Source: Ciona intestinalis
Taxonomy: Eukaryota > Chordata > Ascidiacea > Phlebobranchia > Cionidae
Direction: 5' to 3'
Assembly (NCBI RefSeq): GCF_000224145.3
Contig: NC_020174.2
Coordinates: forward strand, 2,339,056-2,403,055
Length of the DNA: 64,000 bases
Shown here: in pieces, positions 35,301-46,533 of the stretch
How the letters are laid out: every line of letters begins with the position of its first letter
Numbering within the stretch: position 1 is the first letter of the stretch
Notes under the pieces: model-generated
The model's database searches: none
What the model was told of the DNA's origin: nothing
The model's input: only the letters and a program-made list of their open reading frames with translations
Translations under genes and position numbers: made by a program

Positions 35301-36486
35301 TCTGCAGAATTCAAGTGAGAAGAACTGATAAAATACGAGAAGCTCCTTACCAGTCTGTTGACACTTACATGGACTATGTCTCTAGTTGGTACGACAGATA
35401 TGATATGGAACATGACAATGTAAAACGAAGGGTGTTTGTTGCATCTGACGAACCAAGCGTTTTTACTGAAGCAAAATCAAAGTGAGTTAGAGGCCTATAG
35501 TTATACATATTAAGGTGATAGGTCTACTGTGAATTAATATAATAGTTGCCTGGTGCGCGTAGGACCTCATCTATATAGAATCACTGCTAACCCTACAGCA
35601 TTTGAATGAACGAATGAATGTAACTTATTAAACCTCACGTACAGAAGAGGCAACAGCAGTTGTTAATTATAACTCGAGTGTTTATGAATAAACACTAGTA
35701 TTATGATGTTTTTAAAAACCTAGGTACCCAGATTACATCTTTCTTCATTTGCCCACAAATGAAGCAAAGATTTCAAATGATGGCACCACAAACTTTTTTA
35801 TGGACGTCTTCCTATTAAGAGAATGTGATTATATTGCTGTAACCTTCTCATCAAACGTAAGACGGCCGTTGTTATTATATTTTATTAATGTTTATGCGGT
35901 TTGGTCACATACTGTACAGACAGCGAATAACTAATTTAGGCCACCTAGTGGTACACAGCCATCCCCCTTCTTTGACCAATCAATTCACTTTATTGCGCTT
36001 TGATTAGGGGAGATTGTGAGATTGTTAGGGTTAAAAGTGAACGATAATTCATCAATTCGTAGTTATGTTTCAGTCCAAAAAATAAGTATAGCTAAACATT
36101 AATCATTTAGTCCGTGTTTGTTACAGGTTGGTCGGCTTGTTCACGAATTACGTCAGACCTCTGGTAAAGACGCAACATTTGGGACCGCTAACCTTGATTT
36201 TTCATTCTATGCTAATGGTATGTGGCCGTTAGTATATGAGGCTGTGCTTGCTCACCATCCACCGGAACCCTGTGAGTTGCCAGGTGATATGGATTGGGAA
36301 AAACAAAAAGACTATGAGGGTATATGTGAAATGACATTTGAAGTTGGCGACAAAATTGAAAGTGTTCCACTTCTTACACGGGGCATTTTAATTGGAGGCA
36401 AGAACGTTGGGACTGGAAAAGCAGGGATGTTTCCTGCAAATAAAGCAAAGCCTATACTGGAATCCGCACCTTATAATGTTGTTTAG
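29262..36486 (+). CDS. FUT8-like alpha-1,6-fucosyltransferase, 9-exon model
   Basis: Type II Golgi enzyme that adds core alpha-1,6 fucose from GDP-fucose to N-glycans. Exons: 29262-29377, 29756-29862, 30360-30494, 33305-33441, 34047-34281, 34546-34804, 35308-35481, 35724-35856, 36127-36486. From the ATG at 29286 this gives 543 aa; the in-frame ATG at 29262 adds 8. Signal anchor MFALLFITLTCVLILFY, a charged stem, then NPPNCTTAKKLFCDLKERCG and CTLHHYSICF as in FUT8. The GDP-fucose motif is QVRRTDK, followed by ASDEPSVFTEAKSKYPDY, then FFMDVFLLRECDYIAVTFSSN. The C-terminal SH3-like domain starts FEVGDKIESVP and ends GKAGMFPANKAKP. It diverges from vertebrate FUT8 in having Glu for the second Asp of DD (ASDE) and a shortened loop before MDVFLL. 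The exon 3 to 4 join is uncertain: the strong acceptor at 33330-33332 is out of phase, so the model uses 33302-33304. Assembly gap 31604-31653 lies in that intron. Confidence 0.85.
30516..30718. mobile_element. MITE family M, copy 5
   Basis: About 200 bp in FUT8-like intron 3: left end ATATAGAGTAGGGTGGGGGA, right end CCCCACCCTACTATATA. Interior ATTTAGTAGTAAACAAAGAG and TAGACCGTTGTTAAATG match the family. Confidence 0.85.
30838..30990. repeat. T-rich low-complexity tract
   Basis: Irregular repeats of TTTTATTTTTA and TTTAAATTTTA. The open frame across it (Phe/Ile/Leu-rich) is an artefact of composition. Confidence 0.8.
31604..31653. other. Assembly gap (50 N)
   Basis: Run of N within intron 3 of the FUT8-like gene. 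Confidence 0.99.
32455..32885. repeat. Dispersed repeat family R1, copy 2
   Basis: Aligns with 3360-3745: TAGTCAATGGAGTCGATGAC, GTAGTTTTTCTTCGTTTTTT, GTTGGTGTAGTTTTTAAAAT, CTTTTACAATGGAGACGAAG and a GTCACGTGAA end. A hairpin-like GCAAAGGAGAGAG...CTCTCTTTTGC lies at its left end (32461-32497). Confidence 0.6.
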
Positions 36487-37207
36487 AAAACACAGATTGC
36501 CTTATAACGACTACGTGACCGAAAACCACTTTGTTGGTTACTTCTATTTTAATTATATTAATCCAGCTTAGTCCCCGTAGTAGTAAAATTAAAGGTGTGC
36601 TAATTATAATTGCACGTCCGGCGCCATAGCATAGTTGGTTAGCGCGCTTGCCTCGAACCCAGAGATAATTGATTCAAGGCCCGTCGTTGCTACCATTATG
36701 TGCGTAGGTGTCTTTGGAACACTTAACAGCAATTGCTCTAACCCAGTGGTTAGTAACGGGTTGTCCAAAGTATCAGAAACGTAAAAAATAAAAGAATCCA
36801 CAAAAATATAATTCCCTACAAAGTAACATACTTGGTAACTCGTAAGCTGGTGTGGGGTGTATGAACATCCGTGTTATAACCACTGTCGTTTTTCTACCAC
36901 GCGAGGATAACGTAAGTTACATTCATAACACGTTCATTACATTCATTCATTCATAACACGTGCTCATTCACTAAAGCTATGCTTCCTTGTAATGTTTTGC
37001 CATTCTATTTGTCAAGTTTTCTTTATATACCGTTTTCCGATACGCCCGAGTGCACATACACATTAACCCGGTAAAAAACTAATCTCAAGCAACTGTTTTT
37101 ACATTTTGCACTATTTTTAGCAACAGCGTAACCGATTGTAAATAAGAAAGTAGATACTAGTAATAAACTTAATCTAAATTTATCAAATTTGATTTTAAAA
37201 CTCTGTC
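36487..37207. other. Intergenic between FUT8-like gene and SERHL-like fragment
   Basis: Mostly a full-length SINE (36617-36928), with a short (CATT)n tail near 36925-36960. No other gene seen. Confidence 0.7.
36617..36928 (+). mobile_element. tRNA-derived SINE, full-length copy, plus sense
   Basis: Head GGCGCCATAGCATAGTTGGT and TAGCGCGCTTGCC (box A like), then TTGATTCAAGGCCCG (box B like). Body CTAACCCAGTGG, GTAACTCGTAAGCTGG and CCACGCGAGGATAACGTAAG, then a CATTCATTCAT tail. It shows the family's sense strand directly. Confidence 0.87.
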
Positions 37208-37390
37208 ATGGATTTAAAGCAAGATAGGCCATCGTATACCTGCACATCTAAGCGTGGTATAAGCAAAGAAATTAAGATACCTATCAATGTTGGTATCCTG
37301 TATACAAAAGCGTTTGGAAACCGAAAGGATCGTCCTGCTTTGTGTTTACATGGCTGGATGTTAAGTCTTAACACGGATGTTAAGTCTTAA
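37208..37390 (+). pseudogene. SERHL-like alpha/beta hydrolase, N-terminal fragment
   Basis: About 51 codons resembling the N-terminus of serine hydrolase-like protein (SERHL/SERHL2): EIKIPINVGILYTKAFGNRK then ALCLHGW, the family's oxyanion HGW motif. Just after HGW the sequence enters a 19-bp near-tandem duplication (GGATGTTAAGTCTTAAC, twice) and stops. No GHSxGG nucleophile elbow or later hydrolase exons are seen before MAD1L1 starts on the other strand at 37516. A possible donor (GGAT/GTTAAG) exists, so it could be a lone first exon, but a truncated copy is more likely. Confidence 0.55.
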
Positions 37391-37392
37391 CG
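37345..37392. repeat. Short tandem duplication in the SERHL-like fragment
   Basis: GGATGTTAAGTCTTAAC occurs twice, 19 bp apart; the stop codon of the fragment lies within the second unit. Confidence 0.8.
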
Positions 37393-37515
37393 TTATTTGC
37401 TTTTGTCTAATTAAGGTTTAATTAGAGCCATTCTTTTGTGCAACTATAGATAAACTGATGAAGTAAAACGATGCGAAATTCTGAAAATATAAAGAAAATT
37501 AGTGTGTATTTCATT

Positions 37516-40500
37516 TCAGTCCGCCATCATAGTTTGTTGGCCAAATAAATTAACAGTAAGTGCACTGAGAAACATGGGTATGCTGTTTTGATGGTGTAGG
37601 TGTAGAGAAATTAAGTCAGTCAGAGTTTTTGTGTATTCAGTTTCCAGTAGTTCGATTTCACCACTGCTTTTTACCTGCATAATAAAGTACATTATTTGAA
37701 TATTGTGGTTATTTAAAGAAAAAAATTAATGTAATCTTTAACAAAAAAGCCATAGTTCCGAAATCAAAGTAAGCAAATAATGCTGACAGCACCAATATAA
37801 TTATTTAAATCAGTCAAGGTCAATAATACATGTTACTACAAAACACAAAAACAACACTCGGGCTAGTTAAAAAATATAGTTGAAAAAAATTCTGTAAAAA
37901 AAAACTCACTTCAAATTCTAGACAATCAGTTTCAGAATCAGCATACATGGAAAGTAGTTTAAATTTACCATCTGAAGAACATACAACTTGAAAGCCCATC
38001 AGTGAATAACACACCTAGAAATATTTTAAACATATGTCAATAAATTGGTAAACTATATATAGAAGATCAATGAAGCAAAATGTTCTACACTGTGTTATAT
38101 GTTATGGCTGAAACAAAATTGCCATAAAATCCAAAAGTATGTTTCGTGGGTAAAGAAAATAATATATATATAAGTAATAAAATTTGTTACTTGTCGAAAT
38201 TCTTGAATTTTTTTACTAAAAACTTCTTTTAGTCTTTGGTTCTTAAGTTCAGCTGCATTTAACTTGGTTTTGGCTTCTTTAGAAAATTCAACTGTTGGGT
38301 AAAAACATTGTTATTATATAGTGTGTGTTAAACTATAAATCAGTACACGTGGTAAATGCATGTGAATGGCGAACAAATGCGCAGATGTATGAAGAAGGGC
38401 ATGCATGTAATTACTTCTTAAGTTTTCCCGCCTCGAAGAATAAAAAATGAGTTTATTCAAAAAGTGAAACTGATATGAGTCATCATAAAATTACTTTCAG
38501 ACATTGAAACTTCATGTCCTTCCTCAAGTTGCCGAAGCTTGAGTTGTAACTTTGCATTTTGTTCCTTTAACTCTGTGATGTCACGTTTCGATTGTTGGTG
38601 GGCAAGGTCAGCGGGGTTCATTGTGAAATGTAGAACCTTGGAAATTCAAATTTTATATTTACTATTTAGTAGTCTATAAAATTCACCTCAGATCACTGCT
38701 GCAATAGTATTGAAGCTCAACCTACCATGGCAATTGCCGAGTGCAAGAATTTTGCGTCTCTTAATTGGAAACATTTACAGAACGCCCTGCAGTGCTTTTA
38801 CAAGCTTTTATTATAATAATAAGTTTTACACCAACGCCAGTTATATGTTTTACAATCCCACCAAAAAAATCTAATCCCCCCAAAAACAACTGCCACGTTT
38901 CTGGTAATGCGACACAATGAACATGTAATAAAGAACGATGTTACGTCACACTTGCTGTGAGGTAATGGCTTGTGGCCAACAACAACAAAAGCAAAACACA
39001 ATTTGTGACAGCAATTTACAGCATTTTTGAGGAGTGCAATATCATAAAGGTATGTTTTTAAACAAATGAATACGGAAGTAGTCTATAGAGTATTTCTGTG
39101 GAAAAAATAGAGATTAAAGCTGTGGCAATTGCCTAATGCCATGGTGAATTTCATGGACTGATTTAGTGAGTTTGTTTTATAGTAAAAATATTGATATCCC
39201 AAGATTAATACAAAAACAAAATGTTTATTACAAATTGCTTTAATTTGATCCAGAGTAAAGAGTTTTAAATGACATGGCACTTACTAAGTAAACAGACACA
39301 AACATACCTTAGTTTTGTCTGGGTTGTAATCCCCATTTAAGTTTCTTTGTTCTATCCAGGCTTCTAAGTTTGCAATCTTCTCCATTAAATTTGTTCGTTC
39401 AGTCTCAAATGAAGTAATCTGTGGACAAAATAGAAAAACAAATAATTTTCAACTATTGTTAAAACTTTTCATTTTCTGTAACTTTTCTAACAACTTCACA
39501 AGAATAAAACAAACAGAGATTTTTGAAACAAAGCTAAAAAATTAACAATACCACAACAAACCTTTTCTTTTAAAGCAAGTACTTCATTTGATTTTTCTTC
39601 TAAAACTGATGAAATTGACATTTCTTCTTGTTTTTGACCCGAACTTAAAGATCCTCCCAACTGCATTTGCTTAACTTGCAGTTTGTGACGCAAGGTGTCT
39701 TCTACGTGTCTCTTTAATTATATTTCATAATTAATATTTATAAAAATATTTTGCAATTAATGCAGAGTCTTCTGCACTGCATTAGAAAATCAATAGACTG
39801 ATCAGAAAATCTGCTGTTTTTAGCACTTATGATAATGAATAGTTTTATCCTTTCTTAGAATGTTTTTTTTTAGAACCCACAAAATATTTAAGTTTTAAAC
39901 CTAAGTTAATGATAATATGAATATTATATATATATACTGATTATTGTCTCTCGGCAATTTATAGACGAAAGTCGGGTATAATAAAAGTTACATACTTTTG
40001 GATAAGGTTTACTCCCGCTATACCTTAAGAACTTTATTTAGTTTGTATGTAAAAAACTAAATTGTAAGATACTACAACAAATTTTAAGGAATGCTGTATA
40101 GGAATTATGAACAGATGAATGAGTTACATAATTTTACAAGTAAAAAAAGTAATTTCTAATTGATTATTTCTCAACAAGTGACAAATGTACCTGAGATTCT
40201 AATTCTAATTCAACAATCCTATCGTGCAGTTTCTTGTTGACGGAAGTCATATTATCCAACCGTTTGTTTAATTGTGTCGTGTGTGATGTCATAGTTAGTT
40301 CAGCGTCATAAGTCTGGTAAAAATAACAATTTCATTTCATTTTTCAAGATTAATTTTCCAGGACTGAGTCACACTATTGCATTGAACTAAATACAAAAGC
40401 ACTTTGGATGTTGGAGTCATGGCCAACTCTGAACTAAATCCTGGTCTCAGGAAAAGGACGTTACTCATATAGAATAAAATTCTCAATATGACAACACAAA

Positions 40501-43500
40501 GTAGATTTTTTATTTTTAAAAAAAAACAGGAATAAATGTAAAAAACACTGGTTATGACAAACTATGGGGAAAACATAGGATATAATAGGGTGGGGAAAGA
40601 TGGAACATCTGTTCATTCTATTTTTTTTTCAAAAAATTCAAAGAATTATAAAACCGCATCTTCACGGCCCCATTGTAATTGTTTAAAATACGATGTTTGG
40701 ATATTGTGTTCCAAACGTGACCCATCTTCCCCCACATACTATATATACATATTATGTTTTAAAAATAGTAAAATAAAATTTTATAGTTCATACTTGTAGT
40801 AATGATCGTATTGAGTCACGCTCATAAGCAAACAAGGACGCTCGCTTTTTAAGTCGGATTAATTGAGCTTTTAAAGAAGATATCGCTTCTGTCTGTTCTG
40901 TAAACTGTAAAACATGTTGTGTGTTTATATTTTTATTGAAAAAAAAATATTGTAACAGGTAATTTTTGCCGTCTTATACCTATGATGTGCACACAGTTAA
41001 TGCATACAGTAGCACCATAAATGCTTTTTTGAAAAACAAGAATATTCTTAAAGCTATATGCCTATGCTGCCACGCTTTATTACCAGTTCCTTTGTTACTA
41101 TTTTAACCATATTAATAATACCAGGCATGAAAAGTGACGCAGCCCTATTAAGGTGTCTACGAGTAACATACCTGCATACGCCCATGTTACGTAGCTTCAT
41201 AAATGGACCAAAAATTCGGTAATTTAACATTTAAATTATTCATTTTTACCTTTATTTCATATTCTGCTGCATTCTTTCGATCTTCCAATGACCTGCTTTT
41301 ACTAGTAGCTAATTGTTCCTTCAAAGTTTCAATTTCTTTTTCTAGTTTAGCATTGAAGGAAGAATGATTCTGTAAAATCACAAAATGGAAAAAAAGGATT
41401 TGAACAACATGTGATAAATGAATGTAACTTTATCTTCACCTGCTCAAAAAATGACAGTCGGTAAACACGGGTGGTCTGTTTCATACACCTCGTGCCAGCT
41501 TACGATTTACCAATTATGTTACTTTGTGGGTGATTATTTTTTATGTATGGCTGATAATTTGGACAACCCATTAGTGACCACTGGGTTGAAGCAATTGTTG
41601 TTAAGGGTCTTGCCCAAGGACACATACGCCCACAATGGGTGCAGCGAAAAGCCTTGAACCCATTACCTCTGGGTTTGAGGCAGGTGTGCTAATCAACTGT
41701 GCTACGCGTCGGGCGAATGAAAGATAGAAATATGAAAACTAATCATTATATAGGGAGAGCATCTGTAAACATATAAACCACAACATTGTGCCATAGTTAA
41801 AATACTAACATTATTTTTCTTACAAAAATAACACACAGCGTAACAGTTTGCACTTATTATAATTATCACATTTTTTAATTTTTTTTATTTTATTTTTTCT
41901 AAACACAACAAAATTTTTTAAAGTTACAAAAATTAACAAACCTGCAAGAGTGATACATTATCATCAACATTGGCAGTTGTAGCATTCTGTGTTTTATTAA
42001 GTTTTTCTTTCAAAGCCTCATTTTCTGCCACAATTTTTGGAATTTCGTTGCATTTTTCCTCCAACCTTTGTAGTTTTGTATTTGCAGCGATTAGCTGCTC
42101 TTTTAATAAAGCACAATTTTCTTGGTTTAACCTAAACAAAAGGACACTTATTTGCTGTTACAAAGAATTTAAAAAAATGACCTTTAAAATATTGTACAAA
42201 GGTGAAGCAGAAATCAAGGAGTAAATAAATTACAAGAAATACTTAACCACTGCACCAAGTTTTGAGAAAAAGTTATAACTCATGGAAATAAACATTTTTA
42301 TAATATGTTGGGGTTATATATACAAGAGTAAATAAAGTACAAGATAAATTTAACCACTACACCAATTGCTGTGAAAAGGTAATAAAAACACATAAAAAAA
42401 TGTAGTTAATATATCAATAAAAAAAACATACTTAAGATTTGAATTTTCTCTGCTTAAATGAGAAACATCAATTTCCAACTGTCGCAGTCGATTCATGTCT
42501 TGTTTAAGAATCTGTTAAAAAAGATATATTTATATAATCATTAACTATGGCTCGTGATGCTTGTATAAATTAAAAACATAACTTCCTATTTGTCTAACAG
42601 GGTAATAACAAACTGCAGTTTAGGGTTTTGTGATTGCATATAATATTTTAAGTTTCAAAGCAAAATGCATTAAATGTTTCATCTATGCTCAATAAACACT
42701 TTTTTTTCTTAAAAAAAATTAAAATTTTGTAAAAATATAGTCAAGAAAATAAATATATAACAACTTTACTAAGTGCTCAAGATAATTCATATAAGCAATT
42801 TAGCTTTCAAGTACTTAATTACAAGATTGCAAAAATTCACAAAATGCTGAACTTGCATTATTGGTTGTACCACAACAATAACAGCTGACTCCAATAAATG
42901 GGTCATTATCCTGTACTGTCAGATTCAATATTGTTTGATAAATAATAATTCAGTTTAAATCATGTACAGTTGAAAAAAAGAGAAACAAACCATGTGTATA
43001 TTATATACATATAAATAGAACAAATTGCAGAATACGGTTAAACCATAATTTCAAAAATATAAATAGAACTCTTACAGAATATGGTTAAATATTACTTAAA
43101 AAACACATCAGAATGTAAAATTGATACTATACAGCTAGTCAGCTACTCCACTTGTTAAATAACTGAAAAATATAAAAAAAATTAACTCACATGTGCCATA
43201 TTTTCAGCCTCTTGTACATTTTCGAGTCTCATTTTTAGTTCATGTATCGTGTGTTCGGCTTGCAACACTTGGTTAGTTTTTTCATCATATTTCGCTTGCA
43301 GTTGATATGCAGCTTGTGCTCTAAATAAATAATATTTGTGAAAAAAAAATCCAATCATAAATTCAACATAAAATAAAACAAATTTAAACAGAAAAAATTT
43401 TTTTTTGGAAAATAGTCATGTAACTTACTGCGACTTGTATTGTTCAACTTGGCTACAAAGCTCTGCCTGATTGATTTCAAAAAGTTGTTCCTCCTTCTCC

Positions 43501-45736
43501 ATTGTCAGTTTCTGACTCATTAAATCATTGATTCTTTCATTTAGCATTTGTGTTTGCATTGCAAATTCTGTGAAAATATACATAAATGGTGTACAGCATG
43601 AAAAATTATCATTGCATTTTAATTTGACACCTGGAAGTCATACTTATCTTATATAGTGTATATATAGACTATAGTATATACATAGTAGAGGCAAATGCAC
43701 ATGCCAAGCACTTTTAAGCTTGTGGCCGAAATTCGCCCAACTTTTTACTTTAATTTAAAGGTTTGTTACGCAGTTTATATCTGTAACAATAAATGAAAAC
43801 AATGCCATTGTTCACTTACAAGTACAACGTTTAAATTTGGTAAGAACCTTTTACTAAACAAAGGTAAACCCAAATTTATATCTAAATGCACTCTGATAAA
43901 ACAAGTACATAAACAATGCGCCCAAAAAACATTGACAGTTTTGTGGTGCAAACCTTGTGTTTAACATATCCCACATAAAAAATCCATTAAAAAAAAACAA
44001 TAAATGTTGCTGTTATAGTCATTTTAAAACAGTATACATTTTGGGACAATCTGTATTCTGTAAAGATAAAATATTTTTACTTTGTTCATTCTGTTGTTTT
44101 AATCTCTGTATCTCCATTGCACTTTCCTCCCATTTTAAAATCTCCTCATGTTTGGTTTGCTCAAGATCTTTCACTTTATCGCTCAAATCAATGGATTGTT
44201 GAGTTAGGTCGGTCACTTGTACTTGATATTTGCTACATCTGTAAAATTAAAAGTAAAAACTAAATGGACACAGAAAAACATTAATGTTGGTAGTCTGAGA
44301 CTGGGAAATTTGATTAACATTGGCTATTCTAAGCAATCCTCTTGCATGCCTTGGCATAAAAGCTTGTCCATGTAAAATAGGACCTTCCCAATTATGGCTC
44401 ACTGTACACAATGAGTAAGTATATATATTATACAATATAATCTATATATATACGAATACCAAATTTTACAGTTCTTGTTAAAATGTTAATCTTAAGTTCG
44501 CATTTTCCCACCCTACCACTACCACATGATGGCAATGTAAACAATACATATGTACATTGCACAAATAATACACGCATGAGTTTGCACAAACATCAAAACA
44601 AACACATATTCTCCTGGGTCGCCAAAAAGAAAAAGGTTGAACTTTGGATTATTAAAGACCCGAATCCATCAGGCCACAATGTGAAACTGAAACACCAACC
44701 TCTCATGTAGTATCTGTTTTTCCATCTCAAGTTCTTTTATCTTCGATTCCAAATTCACAGTTCTCTGGATGAGCAACTTCTCCGAAGATGAATGATTTGA
44801 TTCCAGTTGTTTGAGTTTCACCTAAAAATATTGTTTTGAGTTATTATTTACCACACAATACAAAACGTATGAATATGAAAGGGTTTTGCATTACCTTACA
44901 TATGGGCTGTCATGTTTACATTGAAAGTGAACAGAAAATTTGTTTTATTCAACATTGTGCAAATAACACACTACATACACATTATGTAATAATGCCAACT
45001 TATTTTAGTAATATAGTTAAACCATAAATTCCAAAAAAAAAACAGATAAAAAAGGGGAGTTTTTTTTTGCGGGATTTAACTTTGTAAATATACATATATT
45101 TATATGTAAAATATAGAAGTGTATAAAACCTTTAAAAAAATGCAAATTACCTTAGAGAGAACATTAGAAACTTGCAAAGCAGTAGATTGTTTATGATCAT
45201 CATCACTTGGCAAGCTAAATGGAATTGCACTGATGTGCTAAAAAATAAGTTAAATTAGTTACAGGCACCAGAAAGTGTTTCTATCCCACTGTTGGACTAA
45301 TCTAAAATTATTTTAGGGACTAAACCAACTAAGAGTAAATAAAGTACAAAATAAAGTTAACCACTGTTTAACCACCGTTTCCACCGAAAAATTTTCATTT
45401 TTGGGGATTACCTTTTTACATCTAAACAGAACCTTACTGCATAGTTTTTTTATAGGTTCATAAAATTTACTTTGTGCTTTGTTACTTACCATTTAATTAC
45501 GTTTTAAAGACATTATATATATATAAATATATATACTATATATATATATATATAATAGCCTACCAAAAATGGCTGAATAAATAAATACAAAGCCCTGAAA
45601 CATTTATGAAATTACATACTGATGATTGCTGCATTGAATTTTCTTTTGCCGCTGACATAAAGTCATGAAATTCTCCCATTATTCTCATGACTTTAGTGTT
45701 GTCAGGGGTCATTCCAAGTGCAAATCTTTGCTCCAT
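37516..45736 (-). CDS. MAD1L1: Mitotic spindle assembly checkpoint protein MAD1, complete, 17 exons
   Basis: Coiled-coil protein that recruits MAD2 to unattached kinetochores. Exons (minus): 45620-45736, 45151-45237, 44700-44821, 44081-44238, 43429-43567, 43191-43320, 42432-42511, 41942-42131, 41250-41369, 40794-40904, 40191-40313, 39562-39711, 39308-39418, 38495-38636, 38191-38291, 37910-38014, 37516-37674. All phases agree; 2145 nt, 714 aa (human 718). The long coiled coil covers about 60-545. ERDSIRSLLQTYDAEL matches the human ERDGMRAILGSYDSEL region. The MAD2-interaction motif is DKTKVLHFTMNP (VLH starts at 547; human KVLHMSLNP). A C-terminal coiled coil carries the RLK motif at 613-615 (AAELKNQRLKEVF), which in other species binds BUB1. 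The RWD-like C-terminal domain follows, with YSLMGFQ, ELLETEYTKTLTDLI and NSIPMFLSALTVNLF. An in-frame ATG at 45754 would add six residues. One acceptor is AAG rather than YAG (before 38636). Confidence 0.96.
40581..40744. mobile_element. MITE family M, copy 6
   Basis: Left end TATAATAGGGTGGGGAAAGA, right end CTTCCCCCACATACTATATA. The interior is shortened relative to other copies. Lies in a MAD1L1 intron. Confidence 0.78.
41416..41713 (-). mobile_element. tRNA-derived SINE, near full length
   Basis: Family blocks ATGTAACTTTATCTTCACC, CTCGTGCCAGCTTACGA, GACCACTGGGTTGAAGCAAT, CTTGCCCAAGGACACATACG and GAACCCATTACCTCTGGGTT, then GTGCTACGCGTCGGG. Inserted in a MAD1L1 intron in the transcribed sense. 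Confidence 0.85.
42205..42385. repeat. Intronic repeat unit, two copies, with a third at about 45326-45370
   Basis: GAGTAAATAAA(T/G)TACAAGA followed by TTAACCACT(G/A)C(A)CCA and GAAAA(A)G(T/G)TA recurs about 100 bp apart in one MAD1L1 intron. A third copy lies in the second intron (AGAGTAAATAAAGTACAAAA, TTAACCACTG). Confidence 0.55.
45505..45556. repeat. (TA)n microsatellite
   Basis: Two TA-rich runs in MAD1L1 intron 1, close to the first exon. Confidence 0.8.
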
Positions 45737-46533
45737 GTTAAATGTGTGTAACAATCTTTTACTATAGTATAGCCACCTTAAACCTTCAATAAATTAAAGA
45801 AACAGAAATGCTTTATAATAATATGATGAATGCAAGCATAAGATTTAATATGCAGATAAAGATTGCAACTATACACAATAATCAAGTGGTTAAACTAGAA
45901 CAATTGCAAAAAAACTACAAAAACGAAGTAGATATTTCAAAAAATAAATAAATCGTTACTGAAATAGTCTTATTTCAGCTTTTAAATTTTTTTTGGACAT
46001 TTGGTTATTTTTTTTATAGATTTTAATAAATAATAAGCACTCTATTTATACCCATTAGCACAGTGCTGCCATTCGGCCAACAACACAATTAAGTATATCC
46101 AATTCTATATCCACATTTAACTGCATGGGCTATAAAGTAGTATATAGTAGTACTGTATATTATAATTATTATAGCACATTTTTTCACAAATTACATACAA
46201 TAAGAAAAACACAGAATAGGAAGCATTTGTGGTTTCACAGAATATACAAATTGAACTTAAAGAAATATGATATAAACAACTATTTTACGTTTAAGGCTAA
46301 ACGTATCTTACTTAATAAACATGACTTTAGTTTGTACACAGTTCATTTACACCAGTTTGTCTGTTATATAGATCACAGACTCAAAAGATGAATACATTTT
46401 CTTCCAAAACTACAACTGCATGTCTACTGTTTATATATATTGTGAGAAAAAAATCAAAAAATGAAATATAGCTATAAAAGTAATTTAACAGTGATTCATG
46501 TCATCCCATATCATTTGTTGCAAAGAGAAAGCA
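45737..46533. other. MAD1L1 5' flank and SCARB2-like 3' flank
   Basis: About 0.8 kb of AT-rich sequence with both genes on the minus strand. It should hold the 3' UTR of the CD36-family gene and the MAD1L1 promoter. An 88-codon plus-strand frame at 46125-46391 has no recognisable content and its composition looks like non-coding AT-rich DNA. Confidence 0.55.

Noticed and set aside
36617..36690. tRNA-like cloverleaf head with box A and box B
   Set aside because: It is the 5' head of a SINE present in many copies; it is diverged and continuous with the SINE body, so not a free tRNA gene.
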